This document shows, piece after piece, positions 8,018 to 16,416 of a stretch of 41,885 nucleotides of DNA. The notes under the pieces were generated by a model that did no database searches, was not told the origin of the DNA, and saw nothing but the letters and a program-made list of their open reading frames with translations. This DNA comes from Paracoccaceae bacterium (GTDB taxonomy: Bacteria; Pseudomonadota; Alphaproteobacteria; Rhodobacterales; Rhodobacteraceae), in assembly GCA_024763335.1 (NCBI GenBank), contig JANTFS010000004.1:1-41885 (forward strand), read 5' to 3'. The translations under genes and the position numbers were made by a program. The stretch's first letter is position 1. Each line of letters begins with the position of its first letter.

Positions 8018-8060
8018 GCAATTGGCTGTTTTCGACCGCGCCGTGGCGCGGCCGACCGAT

Positions 8061-8112
8061 CGGGGGGCCAGCCCCCCGAACCCCCCGGAGTATTTCAGCC
8101 AAGATGAAGGAG
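8061..8112 (+). repeat. GC-rich intergenic repeat with CCGGAGTATTT...AAGATGAAG end
   Basis: A CGGGGGG/CCCCCCG hairpin (8061-8078) is followed by CCCCCCGGAGTATTT (8081-8095) and CCAAGATGAAG (8099-8109). A second copy of the 29-bp tail lies at the right end of the window on the other strand (41857-41885), matching at 27 of 29 positions. From memory, this element is common between genes in Rhodobacteraceae genomes. It lies in the luxR-rarA gap (8018-8151). Confidence 0.75.
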
Positions 8113-8151
8113 GTTCTGGCGAAGCGGCCGCGTGGGCCGTAGTCTGGTGCC

Positions 8152-9462
8152 ATGGCGGATCTATTTGACAGCGTTTCGCGGCCAGGGCCCGACACTGCGC
8201 CGCGGCCCTTGGCCGACCGGCTGCGCCCGCGGGCGCTTTGCGAGGTGATCGGGCAGGACGAACTTCTGGGCCCCGACGGTCCGCTTGGCACGATGCTGGC
8301 GGCGGGGTCGCTTGGTTCGCTTATCCTGTGGGGGCCGCCCGGCGTGGGAAAAACCACAATTGCGCGCCTGCTCGCGAAAGAGACCGATCTGCATTTTGTC
8401 CAGATCAGCGCGATCTTCACCGGCGTGCCCGAGCTTCGCAAGGTCTTCGAAGCGGCCAAGCACCGGCGCGCAAACGGGCAGGGGACATTGCTGTTCGTCG
8501 ATGAAATTCATCGCTTCAACAAGGCCCAGCAGGACGGGTTCTTGCCGCATATGGAAGACGGCACGATCCTGCTCGTGGGGGCGACGACGGAGAATCCCTC
8601 CTTCGAGTTGAACGCCGCGCTTTTGAGCCGGGCGCAGGTCTTGGTGCTGAAGCGCCTTGGCCCGGCCGATCTGGAGCGGCTTGCGCAACGGGCGGAGAAA
8701 GAACTCGGCCGCGCGCTGCCGCTTGACGGGCCGGCGCGCGAGGCGCTGATCGAGATGGCGGATGGTGACGGGCGGGCGCTGCTCAATCTGATCGAGCAGG
8801 TGATGGCATGGAACGTCGAGGGCCGCCTCGACCGCGATGCGCTTTCGACCCGGCTGATGCGCCGCGCCGCGCGCTACGACAAGGCCGGCGACGAGCATTA
8901 CAACCTGATCAGCGCGTTGCACAAATCGGTGCGCGGATCGGACCCGGACGCCGCGCTTTACTGGTTCAACCGGATGCTGCTGGGCGGGGAAGACCCGCGG
9001 TTTTTGGCCCGCAGGCTCACAAGGATGGCGGTGGAGGATATCGGGCTCGCCGATCCGCAGGCCAATGCCGTTTGCCTGCATGCGTGGGAGACTTACGAGC
9101 GGCTTGGCAGTCCGGAAGGGGAGCTCGCGCTGGCGCAGGCGGTGATCTATCTCGCGCTCGCGCCGAAATCGAATGCAGGCTACGTGGCCTACAAGCAGGC
9201 CGCCGCGGCGGCGAAGAAGACCGGCTCGGAGCCGCCGCCCAAGCACATCCTCAACGCGCCCACGAAGCTCATGGAAGAGCAGGGGTATGGCGATGGCTAT
9301 GCCTATGACCACGACGCGCCAGATGCCTTTTCGGGGCAGAACTATTTCCCCGATGGCATGAAGCGCGGGGTTTACTACCTGCCGCCCGAACGTGGCTTCG
9401 AGCGCGAACTGAAGAAGCGCGTCGAGTGGTTTGCGAAGCTGCGCGAGAAGCGGCGAGGTTGA
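8152..9462 (+). CDS. rarA: Replication-associated recombination protein A (RarA/MgsA AAA+ ATPase)
   Basis: AAA+ ATPase related to clamp-loader subunits and to WRNIP1, acting at stalled replication forks. The 436-residue product starts MADLFDSVSRPG, has the RarA N-terminal motif LADRLRPRALCEVIGQDELLG, Walker A GPPGVGKTT near residue 64 and Walker B LLFVDEIHRFNK near residue 114, then the family C-terminal part (EHYNLISALHKSVRGSDPDAALYW, GYGDGYAYDHD, FPDGM). The length is normal. It heads a compact run with crcB, rluC, a HAD gene and ATP12, but the 31-bp gap to crcB leaves room for independent expression. Confidence 0.95.
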   Translation: MADLFDSVSRPGPDTAPRPLADRLRPRALCEVIGQDELLGPDGPLGTMLAAGSLGSLILWGPPGVGKTTIARLLAKETDLHFVQISAIFTGVPELRKVFEAAKHRRANGQGTLLFVDEIHRFNKAQQDGFLPHMEDGTILLVGATTENPSFELNAALLSRAQVLVLKRLGPADLERLAQRAEKELGRALPLDGPAREALIEMADGDGRALLNLIEQVMAWNVEGRLDRDALSTRLMRRAARYDKAGDEHYNLISALHKSVRGSDPDAALYWFNRMLLGGEDPRFLARRLTRMAVEDIGLADPQANAVCLHAWETYERLGSPEGELALAQAVIYLALAPKSNAGYVAYKQAAAAAKKTGSEPPPKHILNAPTKLMEEQGYGDGYAYDHDAPDAFSGQNYFPDGMKRGVYYLPPERGFERELKKRVEWFAKLREKRRG

Positions 9463-9493
9463 CAAGAGGCGCGCGGCAGACAAGGAAGCGGGC

Positions 9494-9871
9494 ATGTTTG
9501 CAACGCTTCTCTCCGTGGCTCTTGGCGGCGCGATCGGCGCATCGGGGCGCTATCTGGTCAATGTCGGGGTGACCCGGCTCATCGGCCATGGCTTCCCCTT
9601 TGCCACGATTGTGGCCAACGTTCTCGGCTCGTTCCTGATGGGCGTCATGGTGGTGGTGCTCGCCAAGAAGGGCGGCCACGTCTATGCGCCGTTCCTGATG
9701 ACGGGCGTGCTGGGCGGGTTCACCACCTTCTCGGCCTTCTCGCTCGACACGATCACGTTGTTTGAACGCGGCGAGGCGGGGCTTGCGGGGCTTTATGCCG
9801 GGCTGTCGGTCTTTCTGTCGCTTGCGGCGATTGCGGTGGGCGTGTTGGCGACTCGTGCGGTCCTGCAATGA
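9494..9871 (+). CDS. crcB: Fluoride efflux channel CrcB/Fluc
   Basis: Small inner-membrane protein that forms dual-topology dimeric fluoride channels. The 125-residue product has four hydrophobic segments and the family motifs GGAIGASGRYLV near the N-terminus, FPFATIVANVLGSFLMG in helix 2 and TGVLGGFTTFSAFSLD in helix 3. The ATG at 9494 has AAGGAAG at 9482-9488; the frame is open back to 9431 but without a comparable site. The stop overlaps the rluC start as ATGA (9868-9871). No fluoride riboswitch can be recognised in the 31 bp upstream. Confidence 0.93.
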   Translation: MFATLLSVALGGAIGASGRYLVNVGVTRLIGHGFPFATIVANVLGSFLMGVMVVVLAKKGGHVYAPFLMTGVLGGFTTFSAFSLDTITLFERGEAGLAGLYAGLSVFLSLAAIAVGVLATRAVLQ

Positions 9872-10923
9872 GCGGCGTGCAGAAGCTCATCGTCGCCGCG
9901 GGCGAGGGCGACCAGCGGCTTGACCGGTGGTTCCGCCGCCAGTTTCCGCATGTGCCGCAGGGGCGGATCGAGAAGATGTGCCGGAAGGGTGAAATCCGGG
10001 TCGACGGCGGCCGGGTGAAACCTGCGACCCGGCTGGAGGAAGGTCAGGAGGTTCGCATCCCGCCGCTGCCCGATGCCGCGGCACCGGCAGCCGCGCCCGC
10101 GGCGCCGCGGATCTCGGATGCCGATGCGAAGATGATTCGCGATGCGGTGATCTACCGCGACGACGACATCATCGCGATCAACAAGCCGCCGGGGTTGCCA
10201 AGTCAGGGCGGATCGAAGCAAACCCGGCATGTCGACGGGCTGGCGGAGGCGCTCAAGTTCGGGCGCGAGGAGAAACCCCGCCTTGTGCACCGGCTCGACA
10301 AGGACACCTCGGGCGTGCTCCTTCTCGCCCGCAGCCGCGCCATGGCCAAGGCGCTTACCGACGCCTTTCGCGCGCGCGACACGCGCAAGATCTACTGGGC
10401 GGTGGTGGCGGGAGTGCCCAGCCCGCGCATGGGAACGGTGAAATGGGGGCTGGTGAAAGCCTCGGGCCACGGCGCGGCGGGTGAGGGCGAGAAGATGATC
10501 TGCGTTCACCCCGATGCGGTGGATACCACGCCCGGGGCGAAGCGGGCCGTGACGGATTACGCCGTGCTGCAAAGCCTTGGCACGCGCGCGGCGTGGGTGG
10601 CGCTGGTGCCGGTGACGGGGCGCACCCACCAGCTGCGCGCCCACATGGCCGAAATGGGCCACCCGATCATCGGCGACGGCAAATACGGCGGCTCGGGGCA
10701 GGTCAACCTCGGCGATGGCTGGGGGGCGATGCTCGGCGGCGAGATCTCGAAGAAACTGCACCTGCACGCGCGCTCGATCAGTTTCACCCATCCCATGACC
10801 GGCAAGCGCCTGACGATCATCGCGCCGCTTCCGGAGCACATGAGGCGCACCTGGGAGGCGCTTGGCTTCAATGAGCTGGACGTGCCCGAAGACCCGTTCT
10901 CGGAGGACGCCGGGTGGAGCTGA
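9868..10923 (+). CDS. rluC: Ribosomal large subunit pseudouridine synthase, RluC/RluD family
   Basis: RluA-family enzyme converting uridines of 23S rRNA to pseudouridine. The 351-residue product has an S4 RNA-binding domain (about residues 12-68, including QGRIEKMCRKGEIRVDGGRVKP) and a catalytic domain with VHRLDKDTSGVLLLAR, in which D144 is the catalytic aspartate, and TGRTHQLRAHMAEMGHPIIGD. An S4 domain points to RluC or RluD; the neighbourhood with crcB and a HAD gene favours RluC. An Ala/Pro-rich linker (about 68-80) joins the two domains. Start and stop overlap both neighbours, indicating translational coupling. Confidence 0.88.
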   Translation: MSGVQKLIVAAGEGDQRLDRWFRRQFPHVPQGRIEKMCRKGEIRVDGGRVKPATRLEEGQEVRIPPLPDAAAPAAAPAAPRISDADAKMIRDAVIYRDDDIIAINKPPGLPSQGGSKQTRHVDGLAEALKFGREEKPRLVHRLDKDTSGVLLLARSRAMAKALTDAFRARDTRKIYWAVVAGVPSPRMGTVKWGLVKASGHGAAGEGEKMICVHPDAVDTTPGAKRAVTDYAVLQSLGTRAAWVALVPVTGRTHQLRAHMAEMGHPIIGDGKYGGSGQVNLGDGWGAMLGGEISKKLHLHARSISFTHPMTGKRLTIIAPLPEHMRRTWEALGFNELDVPEDPFSEDAGWS

Positions 10924-11588
10924 ACCTCGTGATCTTCGATGTCGACGGCACGTTGATCGATAGCCAGGAGTTCATCGTGGCAGCGATGGAACGGGCCTTC
11001 GGATCAACCGAGCAGCCGCTTCCGTCGCGCGCCGAAGTGCTCGGTGTCGTCGGTCTTTCGCTGCAAGAAGCGATCGCGCGGCTTGCACCGGGGCAGGATG
11101 CGGCAGCGCTTGCCGCGCGCTACAAGGAAGCCTTCATCGCCCTGCGGGCGCAAACCGGCGGCGAGGCAATGGCGCCGCTCTATCCCGGGGCGCGGGCGGT
11201 GATTGAGGCGCTCCATGCCCAGCCCGAAATTCTGCTCGGCGTAGCGACGGGCAAGGCGCGGCGAGGGCTCGACCATGCTTTCGCGGCCCATGATCTTGAC
11301 CGGTTTTTCGTCACCCGCCAGACGGCGGACCATCATCCATCGAAACCGCACCCGGCGATGATCGAGGCGGCGCTGGCCGAAACCGGCGTCGCGCCCCGGC
11401 GTGCGGCGATGGTGGGCGATACGACCTATGACATCGAAATGGCGCGGACGGCGGGGGTGCTGCCGATTGGCGTTGCTTGGGGCTATCATGCCCCCGAGGC
11501 GCTTGTCGCGGCTGGGGCGGCCCGGGTGATCGACGATTTCGCCGACCTGCCCGGGGAATTGCGAGAGCTTTGGAGGACGCAAGGTTGA
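10914..11588 (+). CDS. HAD-superfamily hydrolase, phosphoglycolate phosphatase-like
   Basis: A 224-residue HAD-IA phosphatase. Motif I is FDVDGTLIDS with the nucleophile aspartate near residue 8, motif II is the threonine in GVATGK, motif III the lysine in SKPHPAM, and motif IV GDTTYDIEMA. A helical cap lies between motifs I and II, as in phosphoglycolate phosphatase and related enzymes. The start is GTG (10914), with GGAGGA at 10902-10907, overlapping rluC by 10 bp; the stop overlaps the TTG start of the ATP12 gene. The substrate cannot be read from the sequence; phosphoglycolate, sugar phosphates and nucleotides are all possible. Confidence 0.88.
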   Translation: MELNLVIFDVDGTLIDSQEFIVAAMERAFGSTEQPLPSRAEVLGVVGLSLQEAIARLAPGQDAAALAARYKEAFIALRAQTGGEAMAPLYPGARAVIEALHAQPEILLGVATGKARRGLDHAFAAHDLDRFFVTRQTADHHPSKPHPAMIEAALAETGVAPRRAAMVGDTTYDIEMARTAGVLPIGVAWGYHAPEALVAAGAARVIDDFADLPGELRELWRTQG

Positions 11589-12301
11589 GCGAGACGTGGA
11601 AACCGAAACGCTTCTGGTCGGACACGCGGGTCGAACCTGTCGACAACGGATACACGATCGAACTCGACGGGCGCCCGGTGCGCACGCCGGCAAAGGCGCC
11701 TTTCGTGCTGCCGACACGCGATTTGGCCGATGCGATTGCGGCGGAATGGGAGGCGCAGGGCGAAGAGGTCCAGCCGGGCACCATGCCGTTCACCCGAACC
11801 GCGAACTCGGCCATCGACAAGGTATCGGTGCAATACGACGAGATCGCCAAGCTGCTTGCAGCCTATGGCGAGACCGATCTTTTGTGTTACCGGGCCGAGG
11901 GGCCCGACGCGTTGGTGCGGCGGCAGGCAGACGCGTGGGACCCGCTTCTCGACTGGGCCGCCGACACGCTGGGTGCACGCCTCAAACCGGTGACAGGGGT
12001 GATCCCGTTTCCGCAGGACAGTGCGGCGCTGGAACGCCTTTCGGGTTTGACCCGCAACTTCGATCCGTTCGCCCTCGCTGCGTTTCACGATCTCGTCACC
12101 CTGACCGGCTCCCTCGTTGCGGGTTTTGCGGTCACCCACCAAGCGCTTGCGCCCGAGGAAATCTGGGAAAGATCGCGGATCGACGAAATCTGGCAACAGG
12201 AACAATGGGGAATCGATGAGGAAGCGGCCAATCACGCGGCGCTAAAAAAGCGGGCGTTCCTCGAGGCCACGCACTTTTTTTCACTATTGGGGGGCAGATG
12301 A
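11585..12301 (+). CDS. ATP12-family chaperone for F1-ATPase assembly
   Basis: Homologue of mitochondrial Atp12, which holds the F1 alpha subunit before assembly of ATP synthase; the bacterial family occurs mainly in alphaproteobacteria. The 238-residue product has KRFWSDTRVEPVDNGYTIELDG, then LDGRPVRTPAKAPFVLPT, the ETDLLCYRAEGPDALVRRQ segment and a C-terminal WERSRIDEIWQQEQWGIDEEA, all characteristic of the family. The most likely start is TTG at 11585, overlapping the HAD stop and preceded by GGAGG (11572-11576). The frame is open further upstream but overlaps the HAD gene. Confidence 0.9.
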   Translation: MSETWKPKRFWSDTRVEPVDNGYTIELDGRPVRTPAKAPFVLPTRDLADAIAAEWEAQGEEVQPGTMPFTRTANSAIDKVSVQYDEIAKLLAAYGETDLLCYRAEGPDALVRRQADAWDPLLDWAADTLGARLKPVTGVIPFPQDSAALERLSGLTRNFDPFALAAFHDLVTLTGSLVAGFAVTHQALAPEEIWERSRIDEIWQQEQWGIDEEAANHAALKKRAFLEATHFFSLLGGR

Positions 12302-12366
12302 GCCGCCCGTTTCGCGCCGATCACTTGGCAATCCCGCTCGGGGCGCAGATCAGGCGCTCAGAAGGA

Positions 12367-12407
12367 TTGGACCGAAGGGTTGACCATTTGGACGGAATCC
12401 GCCCAAA
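12367..12407. promoter_or_regulatory. Palindrome and 21-bp-phased direct repeat upstream of aapJ
   Basis: The 211-bp gap before aapJ holds a near-perfect palindrome at 12387-12407: TTTGGACGGA, a central A, then TCCGCCCAAA (one mismatched pair in ten). Its left arm is also a direct repeat of an upstream element: TTGGACCGAA (12367-12376) and TTGGACGGAA (12388-12397) match at 9 of 10 positions and start exactly 21 bp apart, two helical turns. This looks like a multi-site operator for aapJQMP. No convincing -10/-35 pair was identified; TTGACC at 12380-12385 is a possible -35. A run of eight G (12421-12428) follows. Confidence 0.5.
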
Positions 12408-12512
12408 CTTGTCCGATGGAGGGGGGGGAAATTCCCCGCTTCGTACCGCCCCCGGCACAAAGCCGGACCACAAGGCGCCCATGACAGGGCGAAAACTCAG
12501 GAAGAGGTAAAC

Positions 12513-13529
12513 ATGAAAAAATCCGTAATTCTTGGCGCTCTGACCGTAGCCGGCCTGGCTGCCGGCGCGGCGTCGGCTGCGACGCTCGATGACGTCAAGG
12601 CCCGCGGCAAGCTGAACTGCGGCGTTTCGACCGGCCTCGTCGGCTTTGCCGCGCCGGATGCGAACGGTGAATGGGACGGCTTTGACGTTGGCGTCTGCCG
12701 CGCTGTGGCTGCTGCAACGCTTGGCGATCCGACGGCTGTTGAATTCGTGCCGACCACCGGCAAGACGCGCTTCACCGCTCTGGCCTCGGGCGAGATCGAC
12801 ATGCTGGCCCGGAACACCACCTGGACCTTCACCCGCGACGTCGACCTCAAGTTCGAATTCGTCGGTGTGAACTACTATGACGGCCAAGGCTTCATGGTTC
12901 CCAAAGAGCTGGGCGTGAGCTCGGCGAAGGAACTCGACGGCGCCACCGTCTGCATCCAGACCGGCACCACCACCGAGCTCAACCTCGCGGACTTCTTCCG
13001 CGCCAACAACATGAGCTACGAGCCGGTTCCGATCGAAACCAACGCGGAAGCCCAGCAGCAGTACCTCGCCGGTGCCTGCGACGTCTACACCACCGATGCC
13101 TCGGGCCTCGCCGCGACCCGCGCGACCTTCGAAGATCCGTCGGCTCACGTCGTGCTGCCGGAAATCGTCTCGAAAGAGCCGCTCGGCCCGCTGGTGCGCC
13201 ACGGCGACCAGGAGTGGGGCGACCTCGTTCGCTGGACGCTGAACGCGCTGATCTCGGCTGAAGAGCTGGGCATCACCTCGGCGAACATCGAAGAGCTTTC
13301 GGCTGGCACCGACAACCCGGAAATCAACCGGATTCTTGGCACCGAGGGCAACCTTGGCGAGATGCTCGGCCTCGACGCCGAATGGGCCAAGCGCGCCATC
13401 ATGGCCGGTGGCAACTACGGTGAGCTGTTTGCCAAGAACATCGGCGAAAGCACTCCGATCGGTCTTGCGCGCGGTCTGAACGCGCAGTGGAAAGATGGCG
13501 GTATCCTGTACTCGCCGCCGTTCCGGTAA
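12513..13529 (+). CDS. aapJ: Amino acid ABC transporter substrate-binding protein (AapJ/BztA)
   Basis: Periplasmic binding protein of a general L-amino-acid transporter, homologous to Rhizobium AapJ and Rhodobacter capsulatus BztA, which bind glutamate, glutamine, aspartate and asparagine. The 338-residue product has a Sec signal peptide (MKKSVILGALTVAGLAAGAASA, cleavage near residue 22), then TLDDVKARGKLNCGVSTGLVGF and the family 3 solute-binding core (WDGFDVGVCRAVAAATLGD, ARNTTWTFTRD). It ends with the GGILYSPPFR tail. AGGAAGAGG precedes the ATG. The gene is followed by a terminator-like hairpin, consistent with higher expression than the membrane subunits. Confidence 0.94.
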   Translation: MKKSVILGALTVAGLAAGAASAATLDDVKARGKLNCGVSTGLVGFAAPDANGEWDGFDVGVCRAVAAATLGDPTAVEFVPTTGKTRFTALASGEIDMLARNTTWTFTRDVDLKFEFVGVNYYDGQGFMVPKELGVSSAKELDGATVCIQTGTTTELNLADFFRANNMSYEPVPIETNAEAQQQYLAGACDVYTTDASGLAATRATFEDPSAHVVLPEIVSKEPLGPLVRHGDQEWGDLVRWTLNALISAEELGITSANIEELSAGTDNPEINRILGTEGNLGEMLGLDAEWAKRAIMAGGNYGELFAKNIGESTPIGLARGLNAQWKDGGILYSPPFR

Positions 13530-13540
13530 GAACCAACGCG

Positions 13541-13568
13541 AAGGGCGCGGGATACCCCGCGCCCTTTT
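13541..13568 (+). terminator. Attenuating hairpin between aapJ and aapQ
   Basis: GGGCGCGGG (13543-13551) and CCCGCGCCC (13556-13564) pair perfectly around a 4-nt loop, extended by AA/TT, with TTTT following. Its position directly after the binding-protein gene and before the permeases is the classic arrangement for partial termination and 3'-end protection that gives excess binding protein. Confidence 0.85.
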
Positions 13569-13652
13569 CGCATCCTGCACGACCCACCAACACAAAAGAC
13601 CCGAACCGCCACGCATTCTTGCGGGTCGTGATTCGGGCTGACGGGGATAGAT

Positions 13653-14921
13653 ATGACGACATTGACCGACGCCCCGAAGGAGTCGTTCCGACCGTCGATG
13701 CTGCTTTATGACAGCCGATACCGGGCGATCACCATCCAGATCGTCGCGCTGATCGGATTTCTGACGCTGTTCGGCTGGCTCATCAACAACACGGCGCAGA
13801 ACCTCGCAGACTTGGGCAAGGAGCCGAGCTTCGGGTTTCTTGGCGAGTCCGCCGGATATGACATCAACCAAAAGCTGATTGATTATCAGAACCAAGATAC
13901 CCACCTGCGCGCGGCCTTCGTTGGTCTTCTCAACACGCTCCTCGTGGCGCTCCTAGGCTGCATCGCGGCAACGGTCGTCGGTGTTCTCGTCGGCGTCCTG
14001 CGGCTTTCGCATAACTGGATCGTGGCGCGGCTGATGACGATCTACGTCGAGATGTTCCGAAATGTGCCGGTTCTCTTGTGGATCGTCTTCTCGATGGCGG
14101 TCCTGATCGAAACGCTTCCCGCGCCGCGGGATTTCCGAGGCGATTCGCCGGAAGCCAGCATGCTTCTGAATGACAGTGTGGCGCTGACCAACCGCGGTTT
14201 CTACATCCCCGAACCGCTGTTTTCGCGAAGCCTGGGTGATATTCACCTGTTTGGAGCCTCGTCGCTGCGGTTTGACGTGAGCTTGGATCTCATCGCCATT
14301 CTGTCCACCCTGATCGCCGGCTTCCTCGTCTCCGGGCTGTTGGTGAAACGCGCCAACCGAATCCAGGCGGCCACCGGCGACCGACCAAAGACATGGTATT
14401 GGCAGCTGGGCGTGATCGTGGTGCCCACGGCGGCAATTCTTGCCGTTCTGGGCTTTCACCTTGGCTACCCGGAGCTCAAGGGCTTCAATTTCCAGGGCGG
14501 CACCTACATGCGAAACTCGCTGATTGCGCTTTGGCTTGCCCTTTCGCTCTATACCGCGGCGTTCATCGCGGAGATCGTGCGGGCCGGTATCCTGGCGATT
14601 TCGAAGGGCCAGACGGAGGCCGCGGCCGCGCTCGGTCTGCGACAGTCGCGGATCATGCGGCTCGTGATCCTGCCGCAGGCGTTGCGGGTCATCATTCCGC
14701 CGCTGATCTCGCAATACCTCAACCTGACGAAGAACTCCTCGCTCGCCATCGCGGTGGGTTACATGGATATCACCGGGACGCTGATGGGCATCACGCTTAA
14801 CCAGACCGGCCGTGAGCTGGAGACGGTTTTGCTCACCATGCTCATCTATCTCACCATCTCGCTGACGATTTCGAGCGTTATGAATGTCTACAACAACGCC
14901 GTGAAGCTGAAGGAGCGCTGA
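13653..14921 (+). CDS. aapQ: Amino acid ABC transporter permease (AapQ/BztB)
   Basis: First membrane subunit of the amino acid importer. The 422-residue product has an N-terminal cytoplasmic segment and transmembrane helix (ITIQIVALIGFLTLFGWLI), a HisM-type entry (AFVGLLNTLLVALLG), a large periplasmic insertion around residues 150-220 as in AapQ/BztB, and the ATPase-contact EAA loop (EAAAALGLRQSRIMRLVILPQA) before the last helices. It starts 123 bp after aapJ, beyond the attenuator, and its stop is one base from the aapM start, so the two permeases should be made together. Confidence 0.94.
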   Translation: MTTLTDAPKESFRPSMLLYDSRYRAITIQIVALIGFLTLFGWLINNTAQNLADLGKEPSFGFLGESAGYDINQKLIDYQNQDTHLRAAFVGLLNTLLVALLGCIAATVVGVLVGVLRLSHNWIVARLMTIYVEMFRNVPVLLWIVFSMAVLIETLPAPRDFRGDSPEASMLLNDSVALTNRGFYIPEPLFSRSLGDIHLFGASSLRFDVSLDLIAILSTLIAGFLVSGLLVKRANRIQAATGDRPKTWYWQLGVIVVPTAAILAVLGFHLGYPELKGFNFQGGTYMRNSLIALWLALSLYTAAFIAEIVRAGILAISKGQTEAAAALGLRQSRIMRLVILPQALRVIIPPLISQYLNLTKNSSLAIAVGYMDITGTLMGITLNQTGRELETVLLTMLIYLTISLTISSVMNVYNNAVKLKER

Positions 14922-14922
14922 T

Positions 14923-16404
14923 ATGAAGGATGTGTCCTATGTCCGCACCGAAATGCTTCCCGAGCAGGATCCGCCGGCCTCGACCAGTGGCGTGATCGGC
15001 TGGATGCGGCAAAACCTGTTCGATGGAATTTCGAACTCGATCCTGACGCTCGCCTCGCTGGCGTTCATCTACTGGGTGCTGAGCCATTTCATTCCATGGT
15101 TCTGGTCCCCGACATGGAGCGGGGGCTCGCTGAACCAATGCCGCGAAATCGTGGCGGAGGCCGGCAAGGAAAGCGGCGCCTGCTGGGGGGTGATCAACGA
15201 GCGTTGGCCGCAGATCCTCTATGGCTTCTATCCACAGGAATTGCGGTGGCGCCCCAACCTCGCCTTTGCGCTGATGTTCGTGGCCTTGATCCCGATCCTG
15301 TTCAGCATGATCTCGCGCCGGATGAACTGGTTCCTCTTGGCGCTGGTGCTGTTCGTGGCCACGCTGTTCGTGGGCTCGGGCTGGCTGCTCATCGTCGCGC
15401 AGATCGCATTGGTGGCGGCAATGGTCTGGACCGGGTGGCAGATCGTCACCATCAATGGCGCCGACCGGGCCGAGCAGATCAAGGGCGGCGCAAAGCGACT
15501 TCCCAATCCGCTGTTCTTTACCGCGACCTACGTGTTCCTGATGCCTTGGTTGCTCTGGGGCGGATCGATCTGGGCCCCCATCGCCACGGCGCTGGGTTTT
15601 GCTGTCGGCTGGCTGGCCTACCGGCTGCTCTCACCGATCATCGGCGGGCTCGGGGCCCTCATCGTGGCCATCATTGCGCCGGTCATCTGGTGGCTTTTCC
15701 TCGTCGGGCCGGTGGCGGCAGGGATAAACGCCATTCTGCCGATCGAGCTTGAGCCGGTTCAGAGCCGTTACTTCGGCGGCCTTTTGCTTTCGATCACCAT
15801 CGGGGTCGTGGCAATCGCCGTGTCGTTGCCGCTCGGGATCATTCTGGCACTCGGTCGCCAATCGGACCTCCTCTTGGTGAAATGGATGTCGGTCGGCTTC
15901 ATCGAATTCATCCGCGGTGTGCCGCTGATCACGCTGCTGTTCGTCGCCTCGTTCCTTCTGAACGTGTTCATGCCGCCAGGCACGAACTTCGACATCATCC
16001 TGCGCGTCATCATCATGGCCACGCTGTTCTCGGCTGCCTACATCGCCGAAGTGGTCCGTGGCGGCCTCGCGGCACTGCCCAAGGGGCAATACGAGGCGGC
16101 CGACGCGCTTGGGCTCGATTACTGGAAGGCGCAACGGCTGATCATCATGCCGCAGGCGCTGAAGATTTCGATCCCGGGTATCGTGTCGACCTTCATTGGC
16201 TTGTTCAAAGACACCACGCTTGTGTCGATTATCGGTCTGCTTGATCCGATTGGCCTCTCGAACTCCATCCGGGCCGACGTGAACTGGAACGGTATCGTGT
16301 GGGAGCTTTACGGCTTCATCGCGCTTCTGTTCTTCATCTTCACGTTCTCGATGTCCCGCTATTCCATGTATCTCGAGCGCCGTTTGCGCACGGATCACCG
16401 TTAA
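14923..16404 (+). CDS. aapM: Amino acid ABC transporter permease (AapM/BztC), extended form
   Basis: Second membrane subunit of the importer. The C-terminal half has the HisM-like permease fold with FGGLLLSITIGVVAIAVSLPLG, EFIRGVPLITLLFV and the EAA loop (YEAADALGLDYWKAQRLIIMPQA). The product is 493 residues, clearly longer than Rhizobium AapM and longer than R. capsulatus BztC as I remember them. The excess is hydrophobic and lies between about residues 110 and 270, suggesting several additional membrane segments. The CREIVAEAGKESGACWGVI part near residues 65-85 is the usual periplasmic loop of this family. aapP follows 12 bp downstream. Confidence 0.92.
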   Translation: MKDVSYVRTEMLPEQDPPASTSGVIGWMRQNLFDGISNSILTLASLAFIYWVLSHFIPWFWSPTWSGGSLNQCREIVAEAGKESGACWGVINERWPQILYGFYPQELRWRPNLAFALMFVALIPILFSMISRRMNWFLLALVLFVATLFVGSGWLLIVAQIALVAAMVWTGWQIVTINGADRAEQIKGGAKRLPNPLFFTATYVFLMPWLLWGGSIWAPIATALGFAVGWLAYRLLSPIIGGLGALIVAIIAPVIWWLFLVGPVAAGINAILPIELEPVQSRYFGGLLLSITIGVVAIAVSLPLGIILALGRQSDLLLVKWMSVGFIEFIRGVPLITLLFVASFLLNVFMPPGTNFDIILRVIIMATLFSAAYIAEVVRGGLAALPKGQYEAADALGLDYWKAQRLIIMPQALKISIPGIVSTFIGLFKDTTLVSIIGLLDPIGLSNSIRADVNWNGIVWELYGFIALLFFIFTFSMSRYSMYLERRLRTDHR

Positions 16405-16416
16405 GGAAAACCAACT

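Noticed and set aside
9463-9493. Fluoride riboswitch before crcB
   Set aside because: Only 31 bp separate rarA and crcB, too short for the aptamer, and no matching structure is visible.
12421-12440. G8 run with GGGGAA/TTCCCC symmetry as a terminator or quadruplex
   Set aside because: There is no T-tract and a single G-run cannot form a quadruplex alone; recorded only as a possible polymerase-slippage spot.
12298-12510. 70-codon frame between ATP12 and aapJ
   Set aside because: It covers the likely aapJ regulatory region, has no recognisable domain and no good ribosome binding site.
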